This document shows positions 28,753 through 40,470 of a stretch of DNA of 64,000 nucleotides, piece after piece (the stretch's first letter is position 1; each line of letters opens with the position of its first letter). A program made the translations under genes and the position numbers. The notes beneath the pieces are model-generated. The model did not search any database. It was not told the DNA's origin and worked only from the letters and a program-made list of their open reading frames with translations. The stretch is taken from the NCBI GenBank assembly GCA_027019085.1, contig JALUXG010000039.1, positions 1 through 64,000 of the forward strand. Reading direction: 5' to 3'. This DNA is from Rhodanobacteraceae bacterium. GTDB lineage: Bacteria > Pseudomonadota > Gammaproteobacteria > Xanthomonadales > Rhodanobacteraceae.

Positions 28753-29736
28753 ATGAAAACCCCCGTTCGAGTTGCCGTCACCGGCGCCGCTGGCCAGATC
28801 GGATACGCATTGCTGTTTCGCATCGCCGCCGGCGACATGCTGGGCAAGGACCAGCCGGTCATCCTGCACCTGCTCGAGATCACCCCGGCCCTGGACGCGC
28901 TCAAGGGGGTGGTGATGGAGCTCAACGACTGTGCATTCCCGCTGCTGGCCGACGTCGTCGCCACCGACGATGCCAATGTCGCCTTCAAGGACGCCGACTA
29001 CGCAATGCTGGTCGGCGCGCGTCCGCGCGGGGCCGGCATGGAGCGCAAGGACCTGCTGGAAGCCAACGGCAAGATCTTCGGGCCGCAGGGCAAGGCGTTG
29101 AACGACCACGCCAGGCGCGACGTGAAGGTGCTGGTGGTCGGCAATCCGGCCAATACCAACGCACTGATTGCCCAGCAGAATGCACCGGATCTGGACCCGA
29201 AGTGCTTCACTGCCATGGTGCGCCTGGACCACAACCGCGCCATGAGCCAACTGGCCGAGAAGACCGGCAAGCACAACACCGATGTGAAGAAGATGATCAT
29301 CTGGGGCAACCACAGCTCGACCCAGTACCCGGACATCCATCACGCCACCGTTGCCGGCACCCGCGCCATGGAACTGGTCGACCAGGCCTGGTACGAGGGC
29401 GAGTTCATCCCTACCGTGCAGCAGCGCGGCGCGGCGATCATCAAGGCCCGCGGCGCCTCGTCCGCAGCATCGGCGGCTTCGGCCGCAATCGACCACATGC
29501 GCTCGTGGGCGCTGGGTACGGCCGAGGGTGACTGGGTATCGATGGGTATCCCGTCGGATGGCTCCTACGGCATCAAGCCCGGCGTGATCTACGGCTACCC
29601 GGTGACCTGCAAGGACGGTGCCTACAGCATCGTGCAGGGGCTCGAAATCAACGATTTCTCGCGCCAGCGCATGGACGCTACCGCCAGGGAACTGCATGAA
29701 GAGCGCAGCGCCGTTGAAGGCCTGTTTCCGGGTTGA
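28753..29736 (+). CDS. mdh: Malate dehydrogenase
   Basis: This 327-residue NAD-dependent enzyme interconverts malate and oxaloacetate in the TCA cycle. [21 protein letters not shown] is the Rossmann P-loop; [13 protein letters not shown] carries substrate-binding Arg and Asp, and [13 protein letters not shown] holds the catalytic His. This is the type related to cytoplasmic MDH, as in other Lysobacterales. The ATG at 28753 is favoured over 28723 by sequence. ACGGAGCCAAACC provides the ribosome-binding site. Confidence 0.97.
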   Translation: MKTPVRVAVTGAAGQIGYALLFRIAAGDMLGKDQPVILHLLEITPALDALKGVVMELNDCAFPLLADVVATDDANVAFKDADYAMLVGARPRGAGMERKDLLEANGKIFGPQGKALNDHARRDVKVLVVGNPANTNALIAQQNAPDLDPKCFTAMVRLDHNRAMSQLAEKTGKHNTDVKKMIIWGNHSSTQYPDIHHATVAGTRAMELVDQAWYEGEFIPTVQQRGAAIIKARGASSAASAASAAIDHMRSWALGTAEGDWVSMGIPSDGSYGIKPGVIYGYPVTCKDGAYSIVQGLEINDFSRQRMDATARELHEERSAVEGLFPG

Positions 29737-29802
29737 ACGTCCCTTGACCGGGCCGCTTTGTGTCGGCCAGGGGGATGCCGGAATACCATTCCTGCGGGTG
29801 GC

Positions 29803-30888
29803 TCAAGTGCCTGCCGGTGTGCCAAGCAGCTCCGCGAAAGTGCGCGCGATCACCGGCATGGCGTAGCGCTCCTCGATGAAAGCCCGCGCCGCCGCACCCA
29901 TGCGGCGGCGTTTTTCTTCGTGGGCCAGGTCCACGATGGCGTCACGCCAGGCATCGACGTCGCCCACCGGAAGCAGCCTGCCGGTTTCACCCTCGCGCAG
30001 GGTTTCGGGAATGCCGCCGATATGGCTGCCCAGCACCGGGATGCCGCTGGCCTGTGCCTCCACCGACACGCGCCCGAACATTTCCTGCATCACGGTAGGG
30101 AACGCCAGCATGGACATGGCGCTGTAGCAGCGAGCCGCATCGGCTCGCCAGCCGGCGACGTGGTGCCGTGATGCGAGCCCGCCGTGCTCGATGCGCGAGC
30201 GCAGGTCCTCCAGCTGCGGGCCTTCGCCGATCCAGAGTGCATGCAGGCGGGGATCGATCTGCATCGCCTGGTCAAGTGCCTGCTGCAGCACGAAGATGCC
30301 CTTGCCGGTGTACATGCGGCCGACATAGCCGACCACCACCGCGTCCCCGGGGATGCCCAGTTCATGGCGCATACGGCGCCCGAGTTCCGCGTCCGGCTTG
30401 CTGATACCGGTGTCGACCGGGTTGTAGACGACCTGGACACGGTCGCCAGGCATGCCGCGCGCAACGAACAGTTCGCGGGCATATCCGGACACGGCGATGA
30501 AGCGCTGGGCCAGCCGTGGCAGCAGGTATTCGGACATGCGGTGCATGGCCGGTGCACGCTGGCGAAACAGCGCCACGGGAATGCCGTGCAACCGTCCCTG
30601 AACGATCAGCGGCCAGTATTCCTTGCCAAAATCGCCGATCAGCCAGTCCGGTTCGAGATCATGGATGGCACGTGACAGGCTGCGATGGGCAGGCGGGGCG
30701 AACACGTTGCGAAAGCGCGCGTGCCGCCATGTCAGTCCGGCATTTTCCAGTTGGCGGGCGATATGGGTGTTGCGGTCCGCCAGTGCCCATACGGTGTGTC
30801 CGGCGCCGGCCATTGCCTGCACCATCGACAGGAAATGCGCGGCACCGCCGGCACGATCGCGATCGGTCCCCACGAACAGCAGCTTCAT
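29803..30888 (-). CDS. Glycosyltransferase family 4
   Basis: This 361-residue GT-B protein has the GT4 pattern: N-terminal MKLLFVGTDRDRAGGAAHF, VGYVGRMYTGKGIFVLQQAL at the start of the second domain, and the nucleotide-sugar motif EMFGRVSVEAQASGIPVLGS. It is cytoplasmic or membrane-associated. The start overlaps the polysaccharide deacetylase stop by 4 bp, so the pair likely modifies an envelope glycan, perhaps lipopolysaccharide. The exact sugar is unknown. Confidence 0.92.
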   Translation of the reverse strand: MKLLFVGTDRDRAGGAAHFLSMVQAMAGAGHTVWALADRNTHIARQLENAGLTWRHARFRNVFAPPAHRSLSRAIHDLEPDWLIGDFGKEYWPLIVQGRLHGIPVALFRQRAPAMHRMSEYLLPRLAQRFIAVSGYARELFVARGMPGDRVQVVYNPVDTGISKPDAELGRRMRHELGIPGDAVVVGYVGRMYTGKGIFVLQQALDQAMQIDPRLHALWIGEGPQLEDLRSRIEHGGLASRHHVAGWRADAARCYSAMSMLAFPTVMQEMFGRVSVEAQASGIPVLGSHIGGIPETLREGETGRLLPVGDVDAWRDAIVDLAHEEKRRRMGAAARAFIEERYAMPVIARTFAELLGTPAGT

Positions 30889-31607
30889 GCGTGACGGTCT
30901 TCGTAGCGGCTCACCAGGCGCACGGCGACCTGGGCCAGCAGGTGGCGGTTGGAGATCGGCACGCGCGGCCAGCGCAGCGGATCGCCCCCGGCTCGGGCAC
31001 GGCCGCGCAGCGTGGTGGTGGCGTCGGAGAAGCCGGCTTCGCGCACGCTTGCGACCACGCGGTCATCATGATCACCGTACGGATAGCAGAACTGCGTCAC
31101 CGGCGATCCTGTGCAATCCTGCAATGCCTTGCGGCAATCGTTTACTTCGCGCTGCAGGGCCGCGTCATCGCATTGGGTCAGTCGCACGTGCGAGTGTGTG
31201 TGCGCGCCCACGTCCATGCCGGCCGCCCGCCATGCGCGCAACTGCATGGCGGTCATGATCGGCGCTCGCACGCCGGTCCGGGCTTCGTCCCATCGGTTGT
31301 AGTCACCGAGTGCGCCGCTGACGGCGTAGCAGCTGGCCGAAAAGCCGTGCCGTTGCAGGACGGGAAGTGCGTGTTCGAGGTTATCCACGTAACCGTCGTC
31401 GAAGGTGATCACCGCCACCTTGCCGCGGGCTTCGCCGCGCAGGTACGGCATGGCATCGGACATGGACAGGCCGCGAAACCCAAGCCATCCGAGCAGGCGC
31501 ATCTGGCGGGAGAATGCGCCGGGAGAGACATACAGACCGCGCAGTGCGCGCAACCCGGAAGGCACGGGGGCGACATGGTGGTACATGAGAATCGGGATGG
31601 CGGTCAT
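30885..31607 (-). CDS. Polysaccharide deacetylase family protein (NodB-like)
   Basis: The product has 240 residues from ATG 31607 (MTAIPILMYHHVAP). VAVITFDDGYVDN is NodB motif 1 with both aspartates; GAHTHSHVRLTQ contains the metal-binding histidines (motif 2). The ILMYHHV beginning is typical of this family. No signal peptide is evident. It is followed directly by the GT4 gene in an overlapping pair. The real substrate is not known. Confidence 0.92.
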   Translation of the reverse strand: MTAIPILMYHHVAPVPSGLRALRGLYVSPGAFSRQMRLLGWLGFRGLSMSDAMPYLRGEARGKVAVITFDDGYVDNLEHALPVLQRHGFSASCYAVSGALGDYNRWDEARTGVRAPIMTAMQLRAWRAAGMDVGAHTHSHVRLTQCDDAALQREVNDCRKALQDCTGSPVTQFCYPYGDHDDRVVASVREAGFSDATTTLRGRARAGGDPLRWPRVPISNRHLLAQVAVRLVSRYEDRHA

Positions 31608-31740
31608 GCGGAACTCATCGTGGCCGGGAAACCATGTACGTCCGGGGCTGTGGTTCGTGGCGTTGCGGCATCGTACCGCAAGCCGCCGCAGGCGGGCAGC
31701 GCAGGCAGGGTGCATTCGGCTGGACGGCGCGCCGATGGAC

Positions 31741-31746
31741 TACAAT
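31741..31746 (+). promoter_or_regulatory. Candidate -10 box of prpB
   Basis: TACAAT lies 35 bp before the prpB ATG, in the same TACAATG(G)AC context found before prpD, hflX and miaA in this window. The -35 region is weak. A CCCGGAG ribosome-binding site lies between it and the ATG. Confidence 0.45.
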
Positions 31747-31780
31747 GACCGGCTGAGACAGCTCTCCCGGAGTCAGCTCC

Positions 31781-32665
31781 ATGCAAGCAGCATCCTCGAT
31801 GGGCGCCGCCTTCCGCGCCGCGCTCAAGGAAGAAAAACCATTGCAGGTGGTCGGCGCGATCACCGCCTATGCCGGCCTCATGGCAAAGCGCGTCGGATAC
31901 CGCGCCCTGTACCTGTCGGGCGGTGGCGTGGCCGCCAATTCGCTGGGCATGCCGGACCTGGGCATCAGTACCATGGAGGATGTGCTGACCGATGCCCGTC
32001 GCATCGTCGAAGCCACCGGCATGCCGATGCTGGTCGACATCGACACCGGCTGGGGCGGTGCCTTCAACATCGCGCGCAGCATCCGTTCCTTCGAGCGCGT
32101 CGGTGTGGCGGCGGTGCACCTGGAGGACCAGGTGGGGCAGAAGCGTTGCGGACACCGGCCGGGCAAGGAAGTGGTGCCGGCGGCCGAAATGGTCGATCGC
32201 GTCAAGGCCGCGGTGGATGCCAGGGTCGACGCCGGCTTCGTGATCATGGCGCGCACCGACGCGGCCGCGAAGGAAGGCATCGACGCCGCCATCGAGCGCG
32301 CGATGGCCTACGTCGAGGCCGGGGCCGACATGATCTTCCCCGAGGCCATGCGGACGCTGGACGATTACCGCAGGTTCAAGGATGCGGTCAAGGTACCGAT
32401 CCTGGCCAACCTGACCGAATTCGGGGCCACGCCCTTGTTCACCGTGGACGAGTTGCGCACGGCGGGCGTGGACATGGCGCTGTACTGCTGCGGCGCCTAC
32501 CGCGCCATGAACAAGGCTGCGCTGGATTTCTACGAGACAGTGCGCCGCGAAGGCACCCAGAAGACCGTCGTCCCCGCCATGCAGACACGCGAGGAACTGT
32601 ACGATTTCCTCGGCTACCACGCCTACGAGGACAAGCTCGACGCCCTGTTCCAGGGCGACAAATGA
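31781..32665 (+). CDS. prpB: 2-methylisocitrate lyase
   Basis: This 294-residue enzyme splits 2-methylisocitrate to pyruvate and succinate in the methylcitrate cycle of propionate breakdown. [12 protein letters not shown] is the active-site loop, with [15 protein letters not shown] (Mg-binding) and the C-terminal [16 protein letters not shown] typical of PrpB and not of isocitrate lyase. prpC follows after 159 bp with a large inverted repeat between. No prpR regulator is in the window. Confidence 0.96.
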   Translation: MQAASSMGAAFRAALKEEKPLQVVGAITAYAGLMAKRVGYRALYLSGGGVAANSLGMPDLGISTMEDVLTDARRIVEATGMPMLVDIDTGWGGAFNIARSIRSFERVGVAAVHLEDQVGQKRCGHRPGKEVVPAAEMVDRVKAAVDARVDAGFVIMARTDAAAKEGIDAAIERAMAYVEAGADMIFPEAMRTLDDYRRFKDAVKVPILANLTEFGATPLFTVDELRTAGVDMALYCCGAYRAMNKAALDFYETVRREGTQKTVVPAMQTREELYDFLGYHAYEDKLDALFQGDK

Positions 32666-32678
32666 CAGCGAACACGGC

Positions 32679-32737
32679 GTAGGGCGGGCGCCGTCCGCCA
32701 TCGCGAACGCGGGAATGGCGGACGGTGCCCGCCCTAC
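32679..32737 (+). repeat. REP-like 59-bp inverted repeat between prpB and prpC
   Basis: The left arm GTAGGGCGGGC (32679-32689) continues through GTCCGCCAT, and the right arm ATGGCGGAC continues to GCCCGCCCTAC, ending at 32737. The stem is about 20 bp with one central mismatch and a loop of about 15 bases. It lies 13 bp after prpB, with no T-run, and looks like the REP family of this order rather than a simple terminator. Confidence 0.8.
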
Positions 32738-32824
32738 GACCTGCGACAATCAAGTTTTCCGGGTGCGCGAGTCCGGCTCGCGCGGATACCCACCGATACC
32801 AGGACATCACACGAGGTTTTCAGC

Positions 32825-33979
32825 ATGAGCGAGAGCACTCCCTCCAACCTGCCCAAGCCCAAGAAGTCCGTGGCGCTGTCCGGCGTGGCCGCCGGCAACA
32901 CCGCGGTCTGCACGGTCGGCCGCAGCGGCAACGACCTGCACTACCGCGGTTACGACATCAAGGATCTGGCAACCCGGTCGAGCTTCGAGGAAGTGGCGCA
33001 TCTCCTGATCCACGGTCACCTGCCCACCTGGTCCGAACTCAACGCCTACCGCGCCAGGCTCAAGCGCATGCGCGGCCTGCCGCAGCAGGTCAAGGGCGTG
33101 CTCGAGCGCCTGCCTGCAGCCGCGCACCCGATGGACGTGCTGCGTACCGGTTGCTCGGCACTGGGCACGGTGCTGCCGGAAAAGGACGACCACAGCGTCA
33201 GCGGTGCGCGCGAGATCGCCGATCGCCTGGTCGCCAGCTTCGGCTCGATGCTGCTGTACTGGTACCACTTTCGCCAGAACGGCAAGCCGATCGAGACCGA
33301 GACCGATGACGACACCGTCGCGGCGCACTTCCTGCATCTGCTGCACGGCGAACCGCCCAGCGAGCTGCATGCCAACGCGCTGGACAAGTCGCTGATTCTC
33401 TACGCCGAGCACGAATTCAATGCCTCGACCTTCACCGCGCGCGTGATTGCCGGCACCGGTTCGGACATCTATTCGTCGCTGACCGGCGCCATCGGGGCCC
33501 TTCGCGGACCCAAGCACGGCGGTGCCAACGAGGTGGCGATGGAGATCATTGCCCGCTACCGCGACGCTGACCAGGCCGAGGCCGACATCCGCCAGCGCGT
33601 GGCCAACAAGGAGATCGTCATCGGCTTCGGCCATCCGGTCTACACCATCGGTGATCCGCGCAACCCCATCATCAAGGAGATCAGCCGCAAGCTGTGCCAG
33701 GACGGCGGCAACATGCGCCTGTTTGAGGTTTCCGAGCGGATCGAGAACGTGATGATGGAACTGAAGAAGATGTTCCCGAACCTCGACTGGTACAGCGCAT
33801 CGGCCTACCACATGCTGGGCGTGCCGACGGCCATGTTCACGCCGCTGTTCGTGATCGCCCGCACCACCGGCTGGAGTGCGCACGTGATGGAACAGCGCGA
33901 GGACGGGAAGATCATCCGTCCCAGCGCCAACTACAACGGTCCCGAGGATCGCGCCTACGTGCCGGTCGACAAGCGGTGA
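32825..33979 (+). CDS. prpC: 2-methylcitrate synthase
   Basis: This 384-residue citrate-synthase-fold enzyme condenses propionyl-CoA with oxaloacetate. [20 protein letters not shown], the [14 protein letters not shown] block, [14 protein letters not shown] and [21 protein letters not shown] are the PrpC form of the conserved motifs. It begins [20 protein letters not shown], preceded by a GAGG ribosome-binding site. It forms a unit with prpB; prpD lies 3.6 kb away. Confidence 0.95.
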   Translation: MSESTPSNLPKPKKSVALSGVAAGNTAVCTVGRSGNDLHYRGYDIKDLATRSSFEEVAHLLIHGHLPTWSELNAYRARLKRMRGLPQQVKGVLERLPAAAHPMDVLRTGCSALGTVLPEKDDHSVSGAREIADRLVASFGSMLLYWYHFRQNGKPIETETDDDTVAAHFLHLLHGEPPSELHANALDKSLILYAEHEFNASTFTARVIAGTGSDIYSSLTGAIGALRGPKHGGANEVAMEIIARYRDADQAEADIRQRVANKEIVIGFGHPVYTIGDPRNPIIKEISRKLCQDGGNMRLFEVSERIENVMMELKKMFPNLDWYSASAYHMLGVPTAMFTPLFVIARTTGWSAHVMEQREDGKIIRPSANYNGPEDRAYVPVDKR

Positions 33980-33986
33980 CGGGCGC

Positions 33987-34499
33987 GTGAGTCTTGCAGC
34001 TGCGGCGGTCGGACGATCCGACGCCCCCCTGTCCACGGTTTCCACGGGAGCCTACGGCCACTGGGACATCAATGTGGCGGTGGCGCTGGCCACGGTGCTG
34101 GTGGTGGCCCTGTGCGTGCTGCTGCATTACGAGGGGCTGTCCTGGCTCTCGCGCGGATTGCTGCGGCTGCAGGGCCGGGCGCGCAGGCACATGCTGCGTG
34201 GCATCTTCGGGGTGCTGGTGCTGCATGTGCTGGAAATCTGGATCTTCGGACTCGCGGTGTTCGTGCTGCAGCAGACCGACCCGCGGTTCGGCCAGATTCA
34301 CGGCATCGACCCGGGGTCACTGCTCGACTACGTGTACTTTTCCGCGGTGACCTACACCACCGTGGGCTTCGGCGACGTGATTCCGACCGGGCCGCTGCGC
34401 TTCCTGGTCGGCACCGAGGCGCTGGCCGGATTCGTGCTGATCACCTGGTCGGCCTCGTTCACGTTCCTGGAAATGCAGCGCTACTGGAAGCGGGATTGA
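33987..34499 (+). CDS. Two-TM potassium channel family protein
   Basis: This 170-residue protein (GTG start at 33987) has two or three hydrophobic segments. The pore loop YVYFSAVTYTTVGFGDVIPTG contains the TVGFGD potassium selectivity filter. It lacks RCK/TrkA and cyclic-nucleotide domains. It follows prpC by 7 bp, suggesting co-transcription, but no functional link is known. Such Kch-like or Ion_trans_2 proteins are common; regulation is unclear. Confidence 0.87.
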   Translation: MSLAAAAVGRSDAPLSTVSTGAYGHWDINVAVALATVLVVALCVLLHYEGLSWLSRGLLRLQGRARRHMLRGIFGVLVLHVLEIWIFGLAVFVLQQTDPRFGQIHGIDPGSLLDYVYFSAVTYTTVGFGDVIPTGPLRFLVGTEALAGFVLITWSASFTFLEMQRYWKRD

Positions 34500-34554
34500 G
34501 ACCGGCCGGTCCTGCATCTGCGGGGCGTCCATCCGGCAGGCGTCTTCCGGCCGG

Positions 34555-36611
<2,057 letters not shown>

Positions 36612-36639
36612 GATGCTGCCGTCCCTGGAGGCCAGTGCG

Positions 36640-37323
36640 TCAGCCGGGCAGGCGCCTGTCGCGCCATTGCGCCCATGCCCCCAGACCGCACACACCCGCA
36701 ACCAGCACCAGGTCGAGCACCCAGCGCAGGCCGTCATGCGCATCGAACCAGGTCCGGGTCCAGATGTCGTGCGAGATCATGCGGGCGGCGGTCCAGGCGA
36801 TGGCGCCGGCACCGATGTACACGACCACCGGAAAGCGGTTGATCAGCTTGAGGATCAGCGTCGAGCCCCAGACCACCAGCGGCACGCTGATCAGCAGGCC
36901 GATGATGACCAGCCCCAGATGCCCCCTGGAAGCACCGGCAATGGCAAGTACGTTGTCCAGACCCATCAGCGCATCGGCCACGATGATGGTGCGCATGGCG
37001 GCCCAGAATCCCGAGGCGGCACCCACATGCTGTTCCGGGTCCGGCTCCTTCTGGCGCAGCAGCTTCCAGGCGATCGGCAGCAGCACGACCCCGCCGGCCA
37101 GCATCAGGCCCGGAAGACGCAGCAGGTAGACCACGATCGCCGTCATCGCCACACGCACGGCAATGGCGCCGACGGTGCCCCAGATGATGGCTTTTTTCTG
37201 CAGGTGGCCGGGCAGGCTGCGGGCCGCCAAGGCAATCACGATGGCATTGTCGCCGGCCAGCACCAGGTCGATCAGGATGATGGCCAGCAGGCCGGAGAGA
37301 AGATCAGGGTTCAGAAGATCCAT
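36640..37323 (-). CDS. TerC/YjbE-type integral membrane protein (probable Mn exporter)
   Basis: This 227-residue protein has about seven hydrophobic segments. ILIDLVLAGDNAIVIALAAR and VADALMGLDNVLAIAGAS are the paired TerC motifs with acidic residues expected to bind metal. The ATG at 37323 follows AAGGGAACCTGC; the longer frame upstream reads through the riboswitch and is rejected. The manganese riboswitch in its leader points to manganese export or insertion into secreted proteins, as shown for some TerC proteins. Confidence 0.93.
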   Translation of the reverse strand: MDLLNPDLLSGLLAIILIDLVLAGDNAIVIALAARSLPGHLQKKAIIWGTVGAIAVRVAMTAIVVYLLRLPGLMLAGGVVLLPIAWKLLRQKEPDPEQHVGAASGFWAAMRTIIVADALMGLDNVLAIAGASRGHLGLVIIGLLISVPLVVWGSTLILKLINRFPVVVYIGAGAIAWTAARMISHDIWTRTWFDAHDGLRWVLDLVLVAGVCGLGAWAQWRDRRLPG

Positions 37324-37385
37324 GCAGGTTCCCTTGGCGCGCGGACCGTGTGCGGACAGCCGCGCGCACGCCGGCGCGGCGGATC

Positions 37386-37482
37386 CACAAAAGTCTTGCT
37401 CGCGGCCTGGAGCCGCCGCGGTGACCGGGGCAGGCATGCCCGTGATGACGATCACCGCGCGTGGGAGCTACTCCCCCTTGAT
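37386..37482 (-). ncRNA. yybP-ykoY manganese riboswitch
   Basis: Reading the minus strand, the leader begins CAAGGGGGAGTAGC (37467-37480 region), continues with CGTCATCACGG and GCCCCGG-like segments, and ends GAGCAAGACTTTTG (37387-37400). GGGGAGTAG in loop 1 and AGCAAGAC in loop 3 are the conserved Mn2+-binding parts of the yybP-ykoY aptamer, and CAAGG with CTTTTG can close the P1 helix. It lies 63 nt before the terC ATG and 9 nt after a promoter. In this family Mn2+ turns gene expression on. Confidence 0.9.
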
Positions 37483-37488
37483 GGCCCG

Positions 37489-37518
37489 ATTGTCGGCAGT
37501 CCGCCTGTCCGGCGTCAA
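37489..37518 (-). promoter_or_regulatory. Promoter of the riboswitch-terC transcript
   Basis: On the minus strand TTGACG (37513-37518) and GACAAT (37489-37494) are separated by 18 bp, giving five and four matches to the consensus. The predicted start lies a few bases before the riboswitch aptamer, which fits well. Confidence 0.6.
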
Positions 37519-37551
37519 GCGCGCTGCTGTCGTGCCTGCGACGCTGGAGGG

Positions 37552-37557
37552 TACAAT
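37552..37557 (+). promoter_or_regulatory. Candidate -10 box of prpD
   Basis: TACAAT lies 31 bp before the proposed prpD ATG, again in the TACAATGGAC context. The -35 element is weak. It is divergent from the terC promoter. Confidence 0.45.
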
Positions 37558-37588
37558 GGACGTTTGTTTCCCTGCAGCGAGGTCCGCC

Positions 37589-39040
37589 ATGAGCGCTTCC
37601 GACATCCGTTCCGCCCAGCGCCCCGAACCCGATGCGCCAATGGTCGCCATTGCCGACTACGTGGCCGATTACGCCATCGATTCGGACGAGGCCTTCGATA
37701 CCGCGCGCTACATGCTGCTCGACTCGCTCGGCTGTGCGATGCTGGCCATGAAGTTCCCCGAGTGCGTCAAGCACCTCGGGCCGATCGTGCCCGGCGCCAG
37801 CCTTGCGGGCGGCACCCGTGTTCCCGGGACCAGCCATGAACTGGATCCGGTACAGGGAGCGTTCGCCATCGGCACCCAGATCCGCTGGCTCGACTTCAAC
37901 GACACCTGGCTGGCCGCCGAATGGGGGCATCCTTCCGACAACCTCGGTGCGATCCTGGCCGTGGCCGATTACCTGGGACGCAAGGCCGGGCGCGAGGGCG
38001 GCACGGCACCGACCGTGCGCGACGTGCTGGGCTACGCCATCAAGGCGCACGAGATCCAGGGCGGCTATGCATTGAAGAACAGCTTCAACCGCGTCGGCCA
38101 GGATCACGTGATCCTGGTGCGACTGGCGTCGACCGCCGTTGCCACGCGCATGCTTGGCGGTGACAAGGACGACATCATCACCGCGGTATCGCACAGCTGG
38201 ATCGACAACGGCGCCCTGCGCACCTACCGCCATGCGCCCAACACCGGGCCGCGCAAGAGCTGGGCTGCCGGCGATGCCTGCCGCCGTGCCGTCACCCATG
38301 CCATCAACGCCGTGCACAAGGGCGTGGTGGGTTATCCGTCCGCGCTGAGCGCCAAGACCTGGGGCTACTACGATGTGGCCTTCGGCGGCAAGCCGTTCGA
38401 GTTCGAGCGCCCCTTCGGCAGCTACGTGATGGAAAACGTGCTGTTCAAGATCAGCTTCCCGGCCGAATTCCATGCGCAGACCGCGGTCGAGTGCGCGATG
38501 AAGCTGCACGGCGAGGTCGCAGGACGCATCGACCAGATCGAGAAGATCGTCATCGAGACCCAGGAAGCGGGCTGCCGCATCATCGACAAGACCGGCCCGC
38601 TGGCCAACTACGCCGACCGCGACCACTGCATCCAGTACATGGTCGCCGTGCCGCTGATCTTCGGTCGCCTGACGGCCGACGACTACAACGACGACGTGGC
38701 CGCCGACCCGCGCATCGACGCCTTGCGCGAGCGGATGGAGGTCAGGGAGAACCCGCAGTTCACGAAGGACTACTTCGACCCGGACAAGCGCTACATCGGC
38801 AATGCGGTACAGGTGTTCTACAAGGACGGCAGCCACAGCGAGCGGATCGCGATCGATTACCCGATCGGACACCGCAAGCGCCGTGATGAAGGCATCCCGG
38901 TCCTGCTGCAGAAATTCGAGCGTGCCTTGCGCGGCCACCTTCCGGCCCGTCGGGTCGAGGCGATTCTCGCTGCCACCGCCGACCCGGAAAAGCTCGATGC
39001 CATGCCGATCCAGCATTTCATGTCGCTGTTCTCGATTTGA
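37589..39040 (+). CDS. prpD: 2-methylcitrate dehydratase
   Basis: This 483-residue protein (the length of E. coli PrpD) would dehydrate 2-methylcitrate to methylaconitate. IADYVADYAIDSDEAFDTAR, LDFNDTWLAAEWGHPSDN, KAHEIQGGYALKNSFNRVG and HAQTAVECAMKLHG are MmgE/PrpD family segments close to the PrpD subgroup. The ATG at 37589 (MSASDIRSAQRPEP) is chosen because the longer frame runs through the terC leader. It is separated from prpBC by three unrelated genes, and acnD/prpF are not seen. Confidence 0.93.
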   Translation: MSASDIRSAQRPEPDAPMVAIADYVADYAIDSDEAFDTARYMLLDSLGCAMLAMKFPECVKHLGPIVPGASLAGGTRVPGTSHELDPVQGAFAIGTQIRWLDFNDTWLAAEWGHPSDNLGAILAVADYLGRKAGREGGTAPTVRDVLGYAIKAHEIQGGYALKNSFNRVGQDHVILVRLASTAVATRMLGGDKDDIITAVSHSWIDNGALRTYRHAPNTGPRKSWAAGDACRRAVTHAINAVHKGVVGYPSALSAKTWGYYDVAFGGKPFEFERPFGSYVMENVLFKISFPAEFHAQTAVECAMKLHGEVAGRIDQIEKIVIETQEAGCRIIDKTGPLANYADRDHCIQYMVAVPLIFGRLTADDYNDDVAADPRIDALRERMEVRENPQFTKDYFDPDKRYIGNAVQVFYKDGSHSERIAIDYPIGHRKRRDEGIPVLLQKFERALRGHLPARRVEAILAATADPEKLDAMPIQHFMSLFSI

Positions 39041-39230
39041 GCGGGTTGGCAACCGTGGCTGAACGCAATTGTGCCGGCACGTGTCCGGTGTCCATTCTTT
39101 GTTAAGATGAGCGAGACTGCATCGGTAACAGGAATCTGTGACCCGGCGCAGGGAATCCCGGTCTTTCATGTGCTGCTGGCCATGACGGACGGGATACCCC
39201 CTACCCATTTCAAAAACCAGGAGAGATTCA

Positions 39231-40370
39231 ATGAAGCTGAAGGCTTTCGGCGCGCTCGCCGTGCTGGCGCTGGCCACCACGGGCGTGGCGCAGGCCCAGA
39301 CCGCGGGAAGCGGTCCTGCCAAGGCGACAACCGGCAGCAGCGCCTATGACGGAAGGTGGTATGTCGCTCCGACCGTAGGCGGTTACTACAATGACACGGC
39401 ACGCGACACCAACAGTCGCCAGCTGTACTACGGCATCGGATTCGGCAAGTTCATCAACGACTTCACCTCGGTGGACTTCTTTGTCGACACCACCAGCCGC
39501 CGCGTCGATTACTCCGGCAACCACTGGAAGAACTACAACATCGGCCTGGCTGCACGTTTCTATGCCGGGGGCTGGAACGACTGGCGTCCGTATGCGCTGT
39601 TCGGCGCCATGGGCAGCCTGCACAACGATCCGGGCGCGAACGGCTGGTCGCCTGCCGTGGAAGCCGGCGTGGGCCTGTCCAAGACCCTCAATGAGAACAT
39701 GGACCTGCGCATGGAAACCGGCGTGCGCTACGACCACGACTACAAGTCGCTGCCCAACCCCGGCTACACCGACTACTTCCTCGGCCTGAGCCTGGTTTCG
39801 CGCTTCGGTGCCGCGGCACCTCCGCCGGCCCCGGTTGCGCCGCCGCCGCCGAAGCCAGTGGCACCGCCGCCGCCGCCCAAGCCGAGCTGCAGTGAGTTGG
39901 ACAGCGATCACGACGGCGTCAACAATTGCGACGACAAGTGCCCGAACACCCCGCCCGGCACTATCGTCGGACCGGATGGCTGCCCGCAGAAGGTGGTCAT
40001 CGAACTGCGAGGCGTGCACTTCAAGTTCGACCGTCCGCACATCGGCGAGACCAAGATCAAGCCGACCCTGCAGGATGCCTCGGAAGGCGTGAATCTTCTC
40101 GACCAGGCCGTTGACACGCTCAAGCGTTACAAGGACGTGCGTGTGAAGGTCGCCGGCTACACCGACTCGATCGGTACCGCCGCCTACAACCAGGCCCTTT
40201 CCATGCGTCGCGCCCGCATTGTCTACAACTACCTGGTCGATCACGGCGTGAGCCCGAAGGAGCTGGAAGGCCCGGTGGGTCACGGCGAGAACGATCCGGT
40301 GGCCAGCAATGCCACGGCAGAGGGCCGGTCCCGCAACCGCCGTGTGGAACTGCAGGTGCAAAACCAGTAA
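39231..40370 (+). CDS. OmpA-family outer membrane protein
   Basis: The 379-residue product starts with a signal peptide (MKLKAFGALAVLALATTGVA then QAQ). About residues 35-195 form an eight-strand OmpA-type beta barrel, with repeated aromatic strands and a terminal SLVSRFG. A proline-rich hinge (PPPKPVAPPPPPKPS) and a thrombospondin-type-3 calcium repeat (DSDHDGVNNCDDKCPNTP) lead to the peptidoglycan-binding OmpA domain with GYTDSIGTAAYNQALSMRRA and GRSRNRRVEL. It tethers the outer membrane to the cell wall. AGGAGAG precedes the ATG and a strong terminator follows. Confidence 0.95.
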   Translation: MKLKAFGALAVLALATTGVAQAQTAGSGPAKATTGSSAYDGRWYVAPTVGGYYNDTARDTNSRQLYYGIGFGKFINDFTSVDFFVDTTSRRVDYSGNHWKNYNIGLAARFYAGGWNDWRPYALFGAMGSLHNDPGANGWSPAVEAGVGLSKTLNENMDLRMETGVRYDHDYKSLPNPGYTDYFLGLSLVSRFGAAAPPPAPVAPPPPKPVAPPPPPKPSCSELDSDHDGVNNCDDKCPNTPPGTIVGPDGCPQKVVIELRGVHFKFDRPHIGETKIKPTLQDASEGVNLLDQAVDTLKRYKDVRVKVAGYTDSIGTAAYNQALSMRRARIVYNYLVDHGVSPKELEGPVGHGENDPVASNATAEGRSRNRRVELQVQNQ

Positions 40371-40394
40371 TCGGCAGCCTTAACGTTGCAACGG

Positions 40395-40421
40395 AAAAGC
40401 CCGGCTTCGGCCGGGCTTTTT
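40395..40421 (+). terminator. Rho-independent terminator after the OmpA gene
   Basis: AAAAGCCCGGC, a TTCG loop and GCCGGGCTTTTT (40410-40421) form a perfect stem with U-tract, 24 bp after the stop. Confidence 0.95.
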
Positions 40422-40470
40422 CATGGGAGTCCGGAAAACCACCGGTTGTATGCCAGCACCCCGTCAGGAA

